DNA from: Anadara kagoshimensis
Lineage: Eukaryota; Mollusca; Bivalvia; Arcoida; Arcidae
Direction of reading: 5' to 3'
Assembly: GCA_021292105.1 (NCBI GenBank)
Contig: CM037870.1
Coordinates: 24,692,424-24,756,423, forward strand
DNA: 64,000 nucleotides
Under the pieces are notes generated by a model that saw nothing but the letters and a program-made list of their open reading frames with translations, did not search any database and had not been told where the DNA came from. The first letter of the stretch is position 1; every line of letters starts with the position of its first letter. Shown here one piece after another: positions 33,030 through 44,569 of this stretch. The position numbers were made by a program, and so were the translations under genes.

Positions 33030-35084
33030 TATTTATTATGTTAGTAAGTGGAATGGGATTGCTCGACAGCCTTATAGCACATCCAAAATGGCCGCCGTTA
33101 CTATAAATAGCAAAAACCTATATATGGCCATTTCAGTCTTATTTATGTACCGATTTTCTTAAAATTTTTAACATGGAAAAGATAACCCTGGGCATTAAAA
33201 CTATATGTAACAGGTTTTCCGTTAAATTTTTAGTTTGCGTGTATTTATGCAAATAAGATGCATATATAGCCTAAGTATTTAATTCTTTGGTGTGGTTTTC
33301 AATCTATTCAATGGCCCAACCACCCCACTTTTTTACAACTAGTGGTCAATAAAAACATATTTCACTTTGGAATTCATTGATGTTTACCATTGCATAGGGT
33401 GGGTGGGTTAGTGTTCTCTGAACACATTTTTATGCTTCTCAGTATCGTGTGACCTTTTAAGGTAAACATTTGCCCTGGAATTAAAAAAATCTGCTTAACA
33501 TTTAAAAGTATACCTAACTTTTCCGTCAGACAATATGCAGATAAAACAGCTTTGCTGTATCACAAGACTTGAATTTTGAAATCTGAAGAAGATTTGATTA
33601 TATAAAACTAGATTTATACCACGTTGACTTAATATTTGTAGGTGTGTAAAAATAGTTCCTGAAGCAATTAATTGCTTAAGATGTTTTAACATACACTATT
33701 ATTTAAATATTTTGAACGATATATTACACCCCAGACAATATTTTTTTCATATATTGAATGCAATTTTAATCTTTTGGATCATATTTAGTGTTATTTACAT
33801 ACGTATAAGACTTTTACCAGACAGTTTATTCATAGTCATTGGCGCATGAAATCAAATGCTTACTGTTAGTATTATGTACATCGTAACACCTGCACCAGAT
33901 ACATGTCTCTGCCTACACTAATTAGATCATATTTAAAATCAGTCGTGCATGAAAACAAGTTAAGAGTTATCAATACCGGCACTTGTGAAGGCGTTCACAA
34001 TAAATGTGTTTTCTTTTTCCATCCTTTTATGGGTCTTAATTACCCATTGAGCGTGAAGAGGTTTTATTGTACTTGTTACGCGGACATTTTCCAGGGTCTG
34101 GCAAACCTAGTTCAAGATTTTTTTCACTTGCCGTTTTTAACCAACGAAGCATTTTTACAACGTATGTTCACCAAATTTTGTTAGAGCATTATTTACATGG
34201 TAGAATGGTCGGGAATGATATTTTATTTGCATGGGTGAACAGTTTTATCTTTATATATATACGTGTAGTGTTGAAAGGAAGACAACTCGCGGTGTCAGTT
34301 GCATCGGGAAAAAATGTAATTATACTTTCGGATGTTGCGCTAAAATTACACCCACGCGAAATGTCCGATTTGAAAAATCGCGAAATTTTCACCCCGCGAA
34401 TATAATCCTCTTTACAGTATAATAAGTGATAGGTCCAGGAACCAGAGGAAAACCCGTATATTTTAAGCAAAAACGTTTGCACCATTGGGTCAGCGTGAGT
34501 AGCGGCACCAAGATCCGTAAACTGGTGGTGTAAATAATCCAACAATAATAGGAACTCTATAGCTGACAGGGTTAATCCTCAGGGTATGATGGATAATGGT
34601 CCCATATTTCTGAAATAAGTATCACTTAATATGATTCATTACTTTTCTTTTTGCAAGTCTTCAAGTGACCGTAAAAATGTGTGTAGCCTATTGGTGAAGA
34701 TTACAACTAAAGCACCTCTCTCACACATGAAATTATGAAGTTAGGGAGCTACACCAGATATGCTTCTACAGACTTATAACATATGACACAGTATACCCAA
34801 TATTTTAGTATATTATCAAGGTTTTAATTATGATGCAATATAGCGACACGCCCAATGCAGTAACTCTGCGGGTGTATTATGAACAGAATTTGCTATTGGT
34901 CCCTGAAAAATCTTTTAATCACGACTGTCGTACCAATTTTGAAGCCCATGAAGAAATAATTATGTTTTTGTACATATCAAGATGCTGCTATTTTAAGCGA
35001 AATTTCACGAGAGGGGAGAGGGATTTTTGTTGTAATGTTGTTTAACCTCACATCAAAATTAACAAATTTATAAATGTCTAACGA
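33030..35084. other. No gene recognised
   Basis: Contains several open frames of 60-118 codons on both strands (for example 33903-34184 and 34189-34545). They overlap one another, lack splice context, and have no recognisable domain. Nothing could be supported. Confidence 0.45.
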
Positions 35085-35367
35085 TAACATGTAATCTAAG
35101 AACAAGTTCATGTATGCATGAGATGTGCAAGTGTGTGGTGTGTTTTGTTCTAGTATGAACTCACGCGTTGCCACTTAATGATGAAACCTCACTAAGTGAG
35201 TATGCCAATCTAAGTCATGTAATTCTGAGCTCATTTGAATTAATGAATAATCTGTCATCCAAATACTGAAAGCCAGGTGAGAAAGCAAAGTCTAAAATGT
35301 TAACAATCTTGGGTATGGACCCGGCATGGGTTCGAACCTACAACCTCCCGCTCTCAAGGCGAATGCC

Positions 35368-35375
<8 letters not shown>
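35085..35375 (-). mobile_element. SINE family 3 copy
   Basis: AATCTAAGAACAAGTTCATG and ATGAGATGTGCAAGTGTG start the copy at the left. At its right end lies an inverted B-box-like GGGTTCGAACCTACAACC, so the tRNA-like head is on the right. Confidence 0.6.

Positions 35376-35406
<31 letters not shown>
35371..35406. repeat. (GA)n microsatellite
   Basis: Pure GA run adjoining the SINE head. Confidence 0.95.
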
Positions 35407-35410
<4 letters not shown>

Positions 35411-36645
35411 CACCTACAATTTCTTGTCTCCACAGTTAGTTTATTGATGACAAGATAGAATGTTTTAAGTGTAATAAGGTTGGGTTATATAAAGGTATTT
35501 TACATGCCCTTACCTAAAAATTTGATCTAAAAATGTGCTCAAATTGCGCCAGATTTTACTGGTAAGAGTTAATGTCCTCATATACTAGTAACTGAGTGTT
35601 ATGCCCCCCCCCCCCCCCCGTCAAGATTCATCCAGTTAAATAGAGTCAGGGATGGGGAAATCGGAGTTATGGGGAAAAGCAACAGACTTTATTCAAATGA
35701 ACTGACAAAGTAACTTACAGTGTCCCATGTCGTTCAAATCTAGGCAGTGAGAGGCACAACAATAGCAAGTGACACTCTTCCATCATATTCAATGTATGGA
35801 CATTTAATGGACAATCTCTACTGAGTATTGTAATGACTGTCTAGGGTGATAAATTTTAGTACAGGATACATACGATTTTTTAATCGGATTTTCGCAAAAA
35901 AAAAAAAAAAAAAAAAAAAAAAACAGTTACACGTCCCTATCTTGACACAATACGAGTAAACCTTGAAACCTTGTGTATGGTTTCTAATTTTCAACCAACG
36001 GACGTGAATAAAATGTCCTTCTGAAATAAAAATTCAATATATCATGGCAATAAAACATGGTCTCTGGATTAGCAAGAGAAATAAATATCATTTAAAAATA
36101 GCGATTAAGGTCTGAAATCCAGCACACTTTAATTTCAGTACACATAATTTGTTTTTGAATTTAAGGACACCACCTTATTTGTATGTATTTAAGAATTATG
36201 TGGAATTGTCCGTCGTTATTGTTTGCATATTATCAAAATAAAAATTTGTGCAATTTTTGTGTGATTAAAAATGAATGTTGTGTTTTGTGTGAATGTCACA
36301 ATTAAATACAGATATTACCAAATATTTTCAGTTCACTAATTGACGGTGAAAAGGTTAAGGGAAAGTTAAAACATAATAATGCCGGATTTAAAAAAAAAAC
36401 TCTTCCACAGTTTTTTTCAGTGACGTTAAAATTTAATATGGATTTTTTATAATGTATAAAACTGCGATTATTTTTACATTTAATAGTGAAAAATTCATAA
36501 AAATCCGTCCACAAATAATCCGTGTAATTCGTTTTAAAAATGAATGTTTTCTAGTAAGATTAATGTAAAATCTAGCGACGTAATCGATTGTGTCGAGAAA
36601 CAAAAGAAAACCTTGACGTCATTTTCTAATACTATGACGTAATTG
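35407..36645. other. No gene recognised; homopolymer runs
   Basis: Holds a C run at about 35604-35619 and an A run at about 35897-35922. Both are likely to be length-unstable and prone to assembly error. No coding signal. Confidence 0.5.
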
Positions 36646-36674
36646 TCATAAGGGTCGTTTTGTCATGGAGCGGC

Positions 36675-37075
36675 TCATATTATACCAGTTATAATTTTAC
36701 AGCACTAGACGGTCGTTTCGGAATACAATTCCTCATCAGTAGTGCTTCGACCAAAATTATGAAACCAAAATTATTTTGAAGATGTTGAAAAGCTACCCAA
36801 AGGACCAAGATATATTTTACCAAATTAAGCTAAGGAAATACTTTGCATGAGGGAGTATACCTTAGTTTTTGAGAAATTTCAAATTTTAACTTGCAGGAAA
36901 TTTAGACAATTATAGTATATTTCTGACAATAATACGAAATTATTGCATACTGAGTTTGTGATATCCTCGGGGCACCAGCCACCAGCAGAGATATAGGCTC
37001 AGGGGTTTAAATTACATATTATACCAGTTTTAATTTTATAGCACTAGACGGCCGTTTCGGAATACAATCTTAGAT
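36675..37075 (+). repeat. Direct repeat pair, CACTAGACGG block
   Basis: ATATTATACCAGTTATAATT...GCACTAGACGGTCGTTTCGG at about 36676-36727 recurs as ATATTATACCAGTTTTAATT...GCACTAGACGGCCGTTTCGG at about 37016-37068. The ~290 bp between the copies is unrelated. Confidence 0.8.
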
Positions 37076-38017
37076 TTTGCCCGTGTTGGCGACGGTTATT
37101 GATTGTAATATTATGCCACCATCTGGGCATATATCTTTTTAGTAAGGTTCTCTTTTGACCTTAGCTTGCACTTTTTATACATGTATTTGCTATTTTTTAA
37201 AACTTAACTACTGCTAATTACGAAATAAGATGCAAACCAGTTTCAACAATTTATTCAGGTCTAAATAAGTTGGGTGTTGTCGGTTTGAACGTCCGACTCC
37301 AACTGCCTCACAGTTGGTCAGTATAAACAGCATGTAATACAAAATACATGTACATTGAATAACAATAATTGCATTACAATAATTAACATAATTGGTGAAA
37401 CAACATTTCTTTAAGTTGAGACAGAAGTGTCAATAACTCATTTTCGGGTGTCTTTATCCACCGTGTCCACTACTGGATGGCTTACTATAATCCGTCTGAC
37501 TCAAGGTGTCACAGTCACTTAAATATTAGTGTCCTTAAATCAGATTAATAAATTAACACAACATTTTATATTGTCGTCCAAACGATAACTTAATATTAAG
37601 AATGACTTCCCTTTTAAAATATTAAATTTCATTTTTATTCTTTAATTATTTATTAATGTTTTTATCTATATTTGAAAAGTCAAATGATGAAAAAAGTCCG
37701 AAAGAAAGTCTGTAAATTTTGCACCATAACAGTAACAGGAAACGGCAAAACTGGGACTCCAACTCGGTACCTTCCCAATAATAACGGGCCACATTATCAA
37801 TATAGATTTAATATATAAGATTGGACTATCAAATAAAGGTTTTCAAGCAGTGACATTCAAATTTAAAACCATGTGCTATTTTTGAGAGTATCACTATGTA
37901 AAAATTAAAAACCTTTCTTTTTACATTTTTGATTTAGAATAATGAACGTTTTATATCTATTCTTACTTAACTTTATTTTTTATTTTGATTGGCCGTGTTC
38001 ATTAATTGCATTATTGT
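37076..38017. other. No gene recognised
   Basis: AT-rich. GACTCCAACTGCCTCACAGT at 37300 and GGGACTCCAACTCGGTACC at 37752 look like decayed inverted B boxes but have no partner A box. Confidence 0.45.
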
Positions 38018-38076
38018 TGTCATGTGCTACTTTTGAATTGTATTATTTCATAAAAATTCAAAAGTAGCACATGACA
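38018..38076. repeat. Small foldback, TGTCATGTGCTAC family
   Basis: TGTCATGTGCTACTTTTGAA faces TTCAAAAGTAGCACATGACA: 20-bp perfect arms around an AT-rich loop. Confidence 0.92.
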
Positions 38077-38117
38077 TTGTTATAAAATATTGTCATCATG
38101 TCAGCTTTAGAATTATA

Positions 38118-38480
38118 CCACTGCGGTAGCTCAATTGGTAGAGTGCTCGCTCCGTAAGTGGGAGGTCGTGGGTTCGATCCCCGGCCTGGTCTGACCCAAG
38201 ACTTGAAAGTGGGTAGTGACTGTTCTTTCGCCAAGCACTCGGCATTACGAAATGAAAGTCACGGTTCTTTCGGATGGGAACTTAAAATAATCGAGGTCCC
38301 GTGTCACGGTGGGCTTGGCACGCTAAAGAACCCTGCTGTATAATGCCATCAGCGCAACGCACAGGCAGAATTTTTGCACTTTCGCCTATAGCTGGCGACG
38401 TCTCGATATAAGTGAAATATTCTTGACTCGGACGTTAAACACCATTACTCAACTCAACTCAACTCAACTCAACTTTAGAA
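38118..38480 (+). mobile_element. SINE family 1, (CTCAA)n tail
   Basis: Near-consensus head and body, then a pure (CTCAA)n tail. The high similarity to the 54708 copy suggests recent activity of this subfamily. Confidence 0.95.
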
Positions 38481-39030
38481 TGAGTGACACCTGGGATGGT
38501 CCATGTCATATTGACTTTTCAGCATTTTCGGGCCAACATTTAAACAACCCAAGGCTCTCTGAGCGGAAGTCATTAACACTTATATCGACTGGAATAACTT
38601 GTTTCTTATTTTTCTCATGGCAACCCCCAGCGACATTGTTAAAGATTAATTATTTGAAAGTTTCCTTTAATTTGATTGCATCGGTAACAATAATTTTCGA
38701 ATTTGATGTATACTGAAGTTTTGCGCTGCCTCAGGAGTTAAGTAGAAACCCGACTTAATGATTTGATGTTTAGAACTATAACGGAAAACCATTTATTTCG
38801 TAAAATTTTAGTTTCGCAACTTTTGTTTGCAATATGGATATGACAGGAAAATACCGGCGTAATCATTGTTTTCAGTAATGGACTTTATCTGGGACTTCCA
38901 GTTTTACTTTACAACATTTTTCATATTTTTAACCTATCAAGCTAATTTCCCAAAAGCAACAAAGGCATAGATCAGAAATATATCAAGTTTATTTACTAAA
39001 GACTAAAAGATTTATTTATTTACTTACTGT
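38481..39030. other. No gene recognised
   Basis: A 97-codon frame (38423-38716) begins inside the SINE tail and is not a gene. The rest is AT-rich without signal. Confidence 0.5.
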
Positions 39031-39091
39031 TGTCATTTGCTACTTTTGAATGCATTATTTTATTTTAAAAAACCACAAGTAACATGTGATA
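39031..39091. repeat. Small foldback, TGTCAT family (diverged)
   Basis: TGTCATTTGCTACTTTTGAA with a degenerate right arm ACAAGTAACATGTGATA. Confidence 0.6.
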
Positions 39092-39129
39092 TCATTTTTC
39101 TTATCATCGCGACAACTTCCACCGATTAT

Positions 39130-39905
39130 GTTCGAATCCAACTTGGAAACATGTTTGTAAGTTCACTTGTAGGTCGGTGGTTTATTACGGGCACTCTGGT
39201 TTTCTTTATTATTCTAGAACCAATTGCCTCGAATTAAGTGGAAAAAAATCTTGACTGGGGCGCAAAACACCATTACCTTAAACCAAGGGCGTCGGTAAAG
39301 TTCTAATTTCAAGTGCTTGGCTATTTAAGCCGAATATTGGCTAGATTCCATATGGAAGCGAAACCACAGACTTTCACTCACAAAGCAAACACTATAGTGA
39401 CCGAAAAGATCCGAAAATCAAATATCTAAAGTATTGCCAGGGTTGCTTATGGCAGTTTTTGTAATTTCCAATGTTGTTAAACACTTACTTGGCAGTTACA
39501 ATTCCTTAAATAACGGCGCTTTACGGACATTCTCGTGTACATGGACATTTTGCTCCATTCTGTGAACCACCGACAGCTGTTAACATTGATTCTTTTTGAC
39601 CCTCTATATTTGTGTTCATGGTACTGATTGGCTTCTGGTCCTCTTAGCTGACCTATTGGTGAAGAAAAGATAGATTCAAATATATATTGTTTAATTATTC
39701 CTTAAATGGGGGCCTCGAGGGCCGATTGATCTAAAAGGGACCCTTACAGATTGCAGTACCTATTACCGCATATCCTGGTATGGGGAATTTTGTCAGCTTG
39801 CCAAGGTCGGTGGTTTTCTACGGACACTCCGGTTTCCTTCACCATTCCTGAACTGACCGTCTCAATATAAGTGAAACATTCTTAACTGGGATGTAAAACG
39901 CCATT
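39130..39905 (+). mobile_element. Two SINE 3' fragments (family 4) and intervening unique sequence
   Basis: Fragments at about 39150-39290 and 39785-39905 share GGTCGGTGGTTT, an ACTCYGGTTT box and a (G/A)TGAAACATTCTTAACTGGG-type end. Similar pieces occur at 54580 and 62600. The sequence between them shows no gene. Confidence 0.55.
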
Positions 39906-40346
39906 CAATATATACATAACGAATGTACTAACTAGTATGAGCAGAGGGGTATGCTTTCTAGATGCGGAGGGCGTGGCGAAAGAACAGCCACTACCTATTT
40001 TCAAGGCCCGGACAGACCCCTACCGGAATTAAAACCTCATACGGAACGAGCACAATAGTCCACAATAGTCAATTAACTAATTAAAAGTAGTTGATCATAA
40101 CTGCAGTGAAGGCATGACAATGAATACTTATGTCCAGTTTTGTAAAAAAAAAATCAAAAAGATTAATAAATAAATATTTAAATAAATAACCTGTTATTAG
40201 ATACACCTTTCCGATGTCGAATGATGCAGCACAAGTTAAATTTCCAGCAGGTGTATAAATATATGTCGGTTCTCCACTCTTTATTTGTCCCTTAAAGAGA
40301 TTAAAATAATCATCAATACATACATGTATATTAATTCAAATTTTTA
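39906..40346. other. No gene recognised
   Basis: AT-rich with a SINE-like GGCGAAAGAACAGCCACTAC remnant at about 39972 in inverted orientation. Nothing else. Confidence 0.45.
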
Positions 40347-40566
40347 ACAAGAGCCCAATGGGCCTTATACGCCAGATAATTAACCATTTCAGCGTTCTTT
40401 TGCAAGATCACCTTATACTTTTTTGTAACCACAAACAAATCTGAATTGCACTGGCACATGGATACTTTCTGACAAAGTTGCATTGAAATCTGTCGGTCAC
40501 TACACACACAGGCACACACGCTGCACTATGTTATAAGCTCGCATTACCTTTGGTCAGGTTAGGCAA
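40347..40566 (+). mobile_element. Short copy of the GGCCCATGGGCC element, no tandem array
   Basis: It starts AACAAGAGCCCAATGGGCCT, keeps ATAATTAACCATTTC from one repeat unit, then passes straight to AACAAATCTGAATTGCACTG, the CACACA tract, ATAAGCTCGCATTACC and GGTCAGGTTAGGC. This is the layout of the 23499-26097 element with the ~14-copy array reduced to a remnant. Confidence 0.88.
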
Positions 40567-41168
40567 AAAAAAAAAAAAAAACGAGAGATAATTAAACGTC
40601 AATAGTTATACAACCACACACATGAAAACAAACACAAACATACCAGTTTATGTTCGAATCACAGTCCCAAAAGCAAAGTAAAAACTGAGATATTAGGTTA
40701 AACATGTGAACTACCAATAGGGAAGTGAGGCCGGGTGTTCCGGAAAGGAAACACCTGAACAATAAACGAATGTAGCACCCACCAACCTAGCAAAAATTCA
40801 TACTATAGTATGTGTATCATTATATACATTGTACCATCCTTTTTTTAATTATTTGTTTTTATTTAAAACCCGACGACATAAAGCCATTTGGAATATTTCT
40901 GTGAAAAATCATTTTTGAAACTTTACATTTTATGGGTTGGGTTAAAATGAGGTCCTACTGGCGTTAAAACAGAGTTATTGTTACTCTTTAAACATATCTT
41001 TTGAATCAAAGCAAATTGGATTTCGTTCATAAGTAGATTTGATACCAGAAGCGACATATTCTTTATAAATGGCAAAATTACTGACAAGTTATCTTTGCAA
41101 GTGATGACAAAATCAAGAGTCTTATTATGCGAAGAAGTGTAAATTACGCCCCTAATGAAGATATTTTA
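40567..41168. other. No gene recognised
   Basis: AT-rich. GGGAAGTGAGGCCGGGTGTT at about 40731 is a dispersed motif that recurs inverted at 49372 and partially at 47718. No further TIMP-like exon was recognised here. Confidence 0.4.
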
Positions 41169-41341
41169 CTAATACCCCAGAAGTTCTTGAATGACGAAGA
41201 AAATCACCTTCGACATGCGAACTGACTGACATGCCAACTTTGGTGCTATAATCCATGAGCGCTTACTGTAGACCAATTGGCAATCTAATATCATATTCTG
41301 TTCCGAAATGCTGCTAACGTCCCCACAGCTAACTAATATTG
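41169..41341 (-). pseudogene. Possible TIMP exon-3-like segment with a frame conflict
   Basis: Immediately downstream of the TIMP-like exon 2, the minus strand reads ILVSCGDVSSISEQNMILDC, then a segment with PKLACQSVRMSK and ending QELLGY-stop. The positions of SCG, a second Cys ~30 residues later and a final hydrophobic stretch resemble the CG...C pattern of the second half of TIMP/NTR modules. However, only ~45 bases separate it from exon 2's donor, the acceptors present give the wrong phase, and the Trp usual after the second Cys is absent. It could be a decayed exon, a sequencing frameshift, or chance. Confidence 0.35.
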
Positions 41342-41383
41342 CGTCGTTTAAAATCATCACTCAAAATTTAAAGAAGATTTTAC

Positions 41384-42664
41384 CTTAAATACATGGCGAA
41401 CAGTAACATTATATTGGAGTTCTGTAACAGTAACCCTTGGAAGAGATTCCAAATCAAAATGAAAATCAAACTGGTTGTTCCTGACAGAGTCGATATGTGC
41501 TCTAATCACTGTAAAATACAAACAAGAGTTGTTGTTGTTGTTGTTGACCGTTGCTTAAAGTCACATCAGCAATTTTCCAGCTTTTCGCGACGATTACTAA
41601 TTTATTTACCTCTATGGATTAATCTATGAACAAGTTTATGTATGCATGTGAAATGCCAGTGTTTTATTGTCTGCTTTGTACCAACGCGCACTCAGGGCCA
41701 CTTTAAGGTGCTAGCTCACCGAGTCAGTACGCCGTAGCAAAGGCCAAACGGCGAAGAAAATTCACTTTCCCATTTGTGGGACTCGAACTAACAGCAGTGA
41801 GAGACCCTGGATTTTTAGACTGACGTCTTATCCATTAGGCGTTGACAATTTCGACGCCTAATGAAGTCCACAGATTGGGGCTCCAGACGAGGAGACTTTT
41901 TGATATTACCAAAAAAAAGTCTCAAAATTTTACGACTTCGATTTAGACCAACTAGCAATAGCAACGTACATTCAGGCACATACATCGTGTGCTTTGTCCA
42001 ACCGTACCATACCCCGCAAAAATGTTTAGGGGTATTTATACGAATCACCCTGTCCGTCTGTCCGTCCGTCCGTCCGTCGGTCCGTCAAAATATCGTGTCA
42101 GCTTTACATATGTAGCTTCCATGTCTATGAATGGATTTTGATCAAACTTGAAACCAAAGTTATTGTCCGTCTGTCCGTCCGTTCGTCCGTTCGTCCGTCT
42201 GGCTGTAGGGAAAGGGAGGTATTTGTCTCTCCAAAGACCGTTATAATTTTAACGCTTTTTGGGGAGGCATAAAGGTACCAATCGAGAAATATTGTTTAAA
42301 TAATTGTAATCTAAGAATTTTACGGATGCAACTTGATTGATTGATTGATTGGTTTGTTGAATGGTTTTTTTTAGATCTAGTCAAGAATATTTACTTATAT
42401 CGAGACGTCACCAGCTATAGATGAAATATTTGAAGTTTTTACCTTTGAGGTGCGTACAGTGTACAGGGAGGGTCTCCAACGAGCCATACTTTCTGTGATA
42501 CATTGTTATCATGTGATGCATTGGTTTATCAGGTCTTTTCCGAAGGACCCCGTGACTTTCATTGCTAAATGCCAAGCTGCACATGCTATTGTTTTGCATT
42601 TTACAATATTTTAATTTTGCGTGCATTACCATGCATGTAATAAGGTGCCCAAAAATAATAATAT

Positions 42665-42731
<67 letters not shown>

Positions 42732-44211
42732 TTCTTTTTTTATCTATCTTCTCCGCTACATTTCTCAACAAGATTTCTTAGAATCCATCATACGTACATG
42801 TATATGAAATCAAATGTGATTTTTTTCCCCCAAACTCCCATGCTTACTTTATCATCTGATGGATTTCATTAAGCTTCTAGGCAACAACACGGCTAACGAT
42901 GTCCCATACTATTTCATCTTATTAAAAGTCTCCGTTTTAATCATAGTTTTTGATTAGGCGTCGAGGTAAATTAACGCCTAATGAAGTCACTTACTATATC
43001 TTTGTACATAGTGGATTTCATTAGGCGTCGAGGTAACTTAACGCCTAATGAAGTCCCTTACTATATATTATTACACAGTGGACTTCATTAGGCGTTAATT
43101 TACCTTGATGCCTAATGAAATCCACTATGTACAAAGATATAGCAAGGGACTTCATTAGGCGTTAAGTTACCTCGACGCCTAATGAAATCCACTATGTACA
43201 AAGATATAGTAAGGGACTTCATTAGGCGTTAAGTTACCTCGACGCCTAATGGAATCCACTATGTACAAAGATATAGTAAGGGACTAATGAAGTCCGGACT
43301 TCATTAGGCGTCGGACTTCATTAGGAGTTGTTACAACATGTGGTCTAATCAATGTAAAACACAAATAAGAGCGGGCGCCGCTAGCCAGAACAAGATGCAC
43401 CCGTTTACATGTTGGTAAAGATAGTAACCGGATAGCAAGTAAAAGGGACACAGACTATTAAGTGGTATCGTTTGGAAGGAAACAAAAATAGTCCAGTTGT
43501 GTTGGAGGAGTAGGTCGATTAAGAAAATTGATGAAAATTTGAAAGGGGCAAAACTCTGATAGTTACCTCATCTTTTGTTTCACAGTGTCATATGCCGGTT
43601 TCCAAGTTTCGTAAAAATATCATTCAGGAATTCCGTAACAATCCCTAATGAAGTCCAACGTCCAACGAACGAAGTCCAGACTTCATTAGGCGTTGTAATT
43701 TCGAGCCCTTATGAAAATCCAAAGAGTGAGGCTCCACAGACGAGAAGTCAAAACAGTCATTCAATTTTGAGAACAATTTTAATTTGTAATACCAAAACGA
43801 CTTGTCTAAAGCCTCAATATTTGGACTTTTTGACAATTAAGACGCCTAATGGACTTCATTAGGAGTTGTTACATTGACTTCACTCTTTTTTAACCGTTAC
43901 GTTACATGTACATTGCAATTTACCATAAAAATTAAAAATGATGAAATATGTTTAGCTAGTAATGACCTAATCTGTATAAATTTTGTTTTTCTTAGAAAAT
44001 AAAAATTGCCAGCGTAAAACGTGACCAATATCCCTTAAGCTTTACAAATATGAGACGGTTTGGAAAACGTTTACGCCAAAAATGCCCGTAACGTCGAGAA
44101 ACCTCTTTTTTACGGGAAAACCCAAAATGATGGGATTCCATATCGAATCAAAATGACTGTTCTGCACAAATCATTGAGTATTAAGTGGTAAACAGATAAA
44201 TGACATTCGTT

Positions 44212-44261
<50 letters not shown>

Positions 44262-44281
44262 ATGGATGGATGGATGTGTGC

Positions 44282-44313
<32 letters not shown>

Positions 44314-44564
44314 CTGGATGGATGGATATGTGTTCTCTCTCTCTCTCTCTTTCTCTTTTGTGTGTGTGGGGGTGGATGGATGTGATCTCTATCTCTGTAG
44401 GGGTGGGGGTGGATGATCATGATGTGTGTGTGGGTGTGTTTACCTATATCAGATTTACAAACTTCGTCCTGTGGGTGACCTGGTTTACATTTACACTGGG
44501 ATTGTATTTCCTTGGTAAGAGTAAGTACGGTGACCAACAACACAGTAACTTCTGAAGAAACCAT
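41384..44564 (-). CDS. TIMP-like (tissue inhibitor of metalloproteinases) gene, exons 1-2
   Basis: Exon 1 is 44564-44444 (40 codons + 1 base) and exon 2 is 41508-41384 (2 bases + 41 codons), joined by a GTAAAC donor and a TTTTACAG acceptor in matching phase. Residues 1-23 are a signal peptide (VTVLLVTVLTL core), and cleavage after Gln23 leaves Cys24 at the N-terminus. CKCKPGHPQDEVCKSDI then joins VIRAHIDS across the intron. Mature cysteines at 1, 3 and 13, HPQ, SDxVIRA and the basic strand QYNVTVRHVFK are the diagnostic TIMP N-domain features. In that family the free N-terminal Cys chelates the protease zinc, so a secreted metalloproteinase inhibitor is likely. Exon 2 ends at GTAAAA; reading through would stop after ~9 codons. 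The rest of the NTR domain is not convincingly found (see 41169-41341), so the gene may be truncated, broken or continue in unrecognised exons. The intron holds SINEs and ATTAGGCGT repeats. Confidence 0.85.
41622..41845 (-). mobile_element. SINE family 3 with tRNA-Arg-like head (in TIMP intron)
   Basis: Read on the minus strand, the head is GCCTAATGGATAAGACGTCA, then GTTCGAGTCCCACAAATG. This matches the box A/D-arm and box B of a tRNA-Arg type. The body continues leftward with GGTGAGCTAGCACCTTAAAG. It is the most complete family-3 copy and defines the fragments at 11362, 22540 and 35085. Confidence 0.75.
42040..42200 (+). repeat. (GTCC)n-rich stretches
   Basis: GTCCGTCTGTCCGTCCGTCC at 42052-42090 and again at 42163-42203, flanking a unique ~70 bp that includes TTTTGATCAAACTTG. 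Imperfect tetranucleotide arrays, probably part of an old element. Confidence 0.85.
42330..42575 (-). mobile_element. Diverged SINE family 1, (TCAA)n-type tail
   Basis: GATTGATTGATTGG (the inverted tail) is followed by TATCGAGACGTCACCAGCTA and TTTCCGAAGGACCCCGTGAC, the family-1 body reversed. The head is missing. Confidence 0.8.
42662..42734. repeat. (TTTA)n microsatellite
   Basis: About 18 perfect TTTA copies. The overlapping frames are translations of it. Confidence 0.98.
44214..44420. repeat. Compound (CT)n / (GGAT)n microsatellite
   Basis: Three CT blocks, 44214-44259, 44280-44310 and 44333-44356, are each followed by GGATGGATGGAT-like or GGGGTGG sequence. It abuts the donor of TIMP exon 1. 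Confidence 0.96.
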
Positions 44565-44569
44565 TCTGT

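Larger units (their letters stand above)
31611..36682. repeat. Inverted repeat pair 5 kb apart (~31 identical bp)
   Basis: The left arm 31611-31645 reads TATGAGCCGCTCCATGACAA then AACGACCCTTA. The right arm 36647-36682 reads TAAGGGTCGTT then TTGTCATGGAGCGGCTCATA. The arms are identical over ~31 bases; homology fades inside them. Either a 5-kb element or two solo copies. No transposase was found between them. Confidence 0.6.
41830..43870. repeat. ATTAGGCGT repeat field, with a 67-bp array in inverted orientation
   Basis: GGACTTCATTAGGCGT and its reverse complement ACGCCTAATGAAGTCC recur throughout. At 42953-43330 they form 67-bp tandem units (spacing 67 bp between ACGCCTAATG sites at about 43106, 43173, 43240). 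About two units left of ~43070 are in the opposite orientation to those on the right, giving a large inverted repeat. A longer pair, at 41850-41900 and 43700-43750, shares GGCTCCAGACGAG / GGCTCCACAGACGAG. All of it lies in intron 1 of the TIMP-like gene. Confidence 0.92.

Noticed and set aside
34189-34545. 118-codon minus-strand frame overlapped by three plus-strand frames
   Set aside because: Overlapping frames on both strands without motif or codon bias; treated as chance.
41771-41845. tRNA-Arg gene on the minus strand
   Set aside because: Close to tRNA-Arg in boxes A and B but with a disrupted anticodon arm, and attached to a SINE body found elsewhere.
44262-44555. Plus-strand frame through the CT/GGAT microsatellite
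   Set aside because: Antisense to TIMP exon 1 and dominated by simple sequence.
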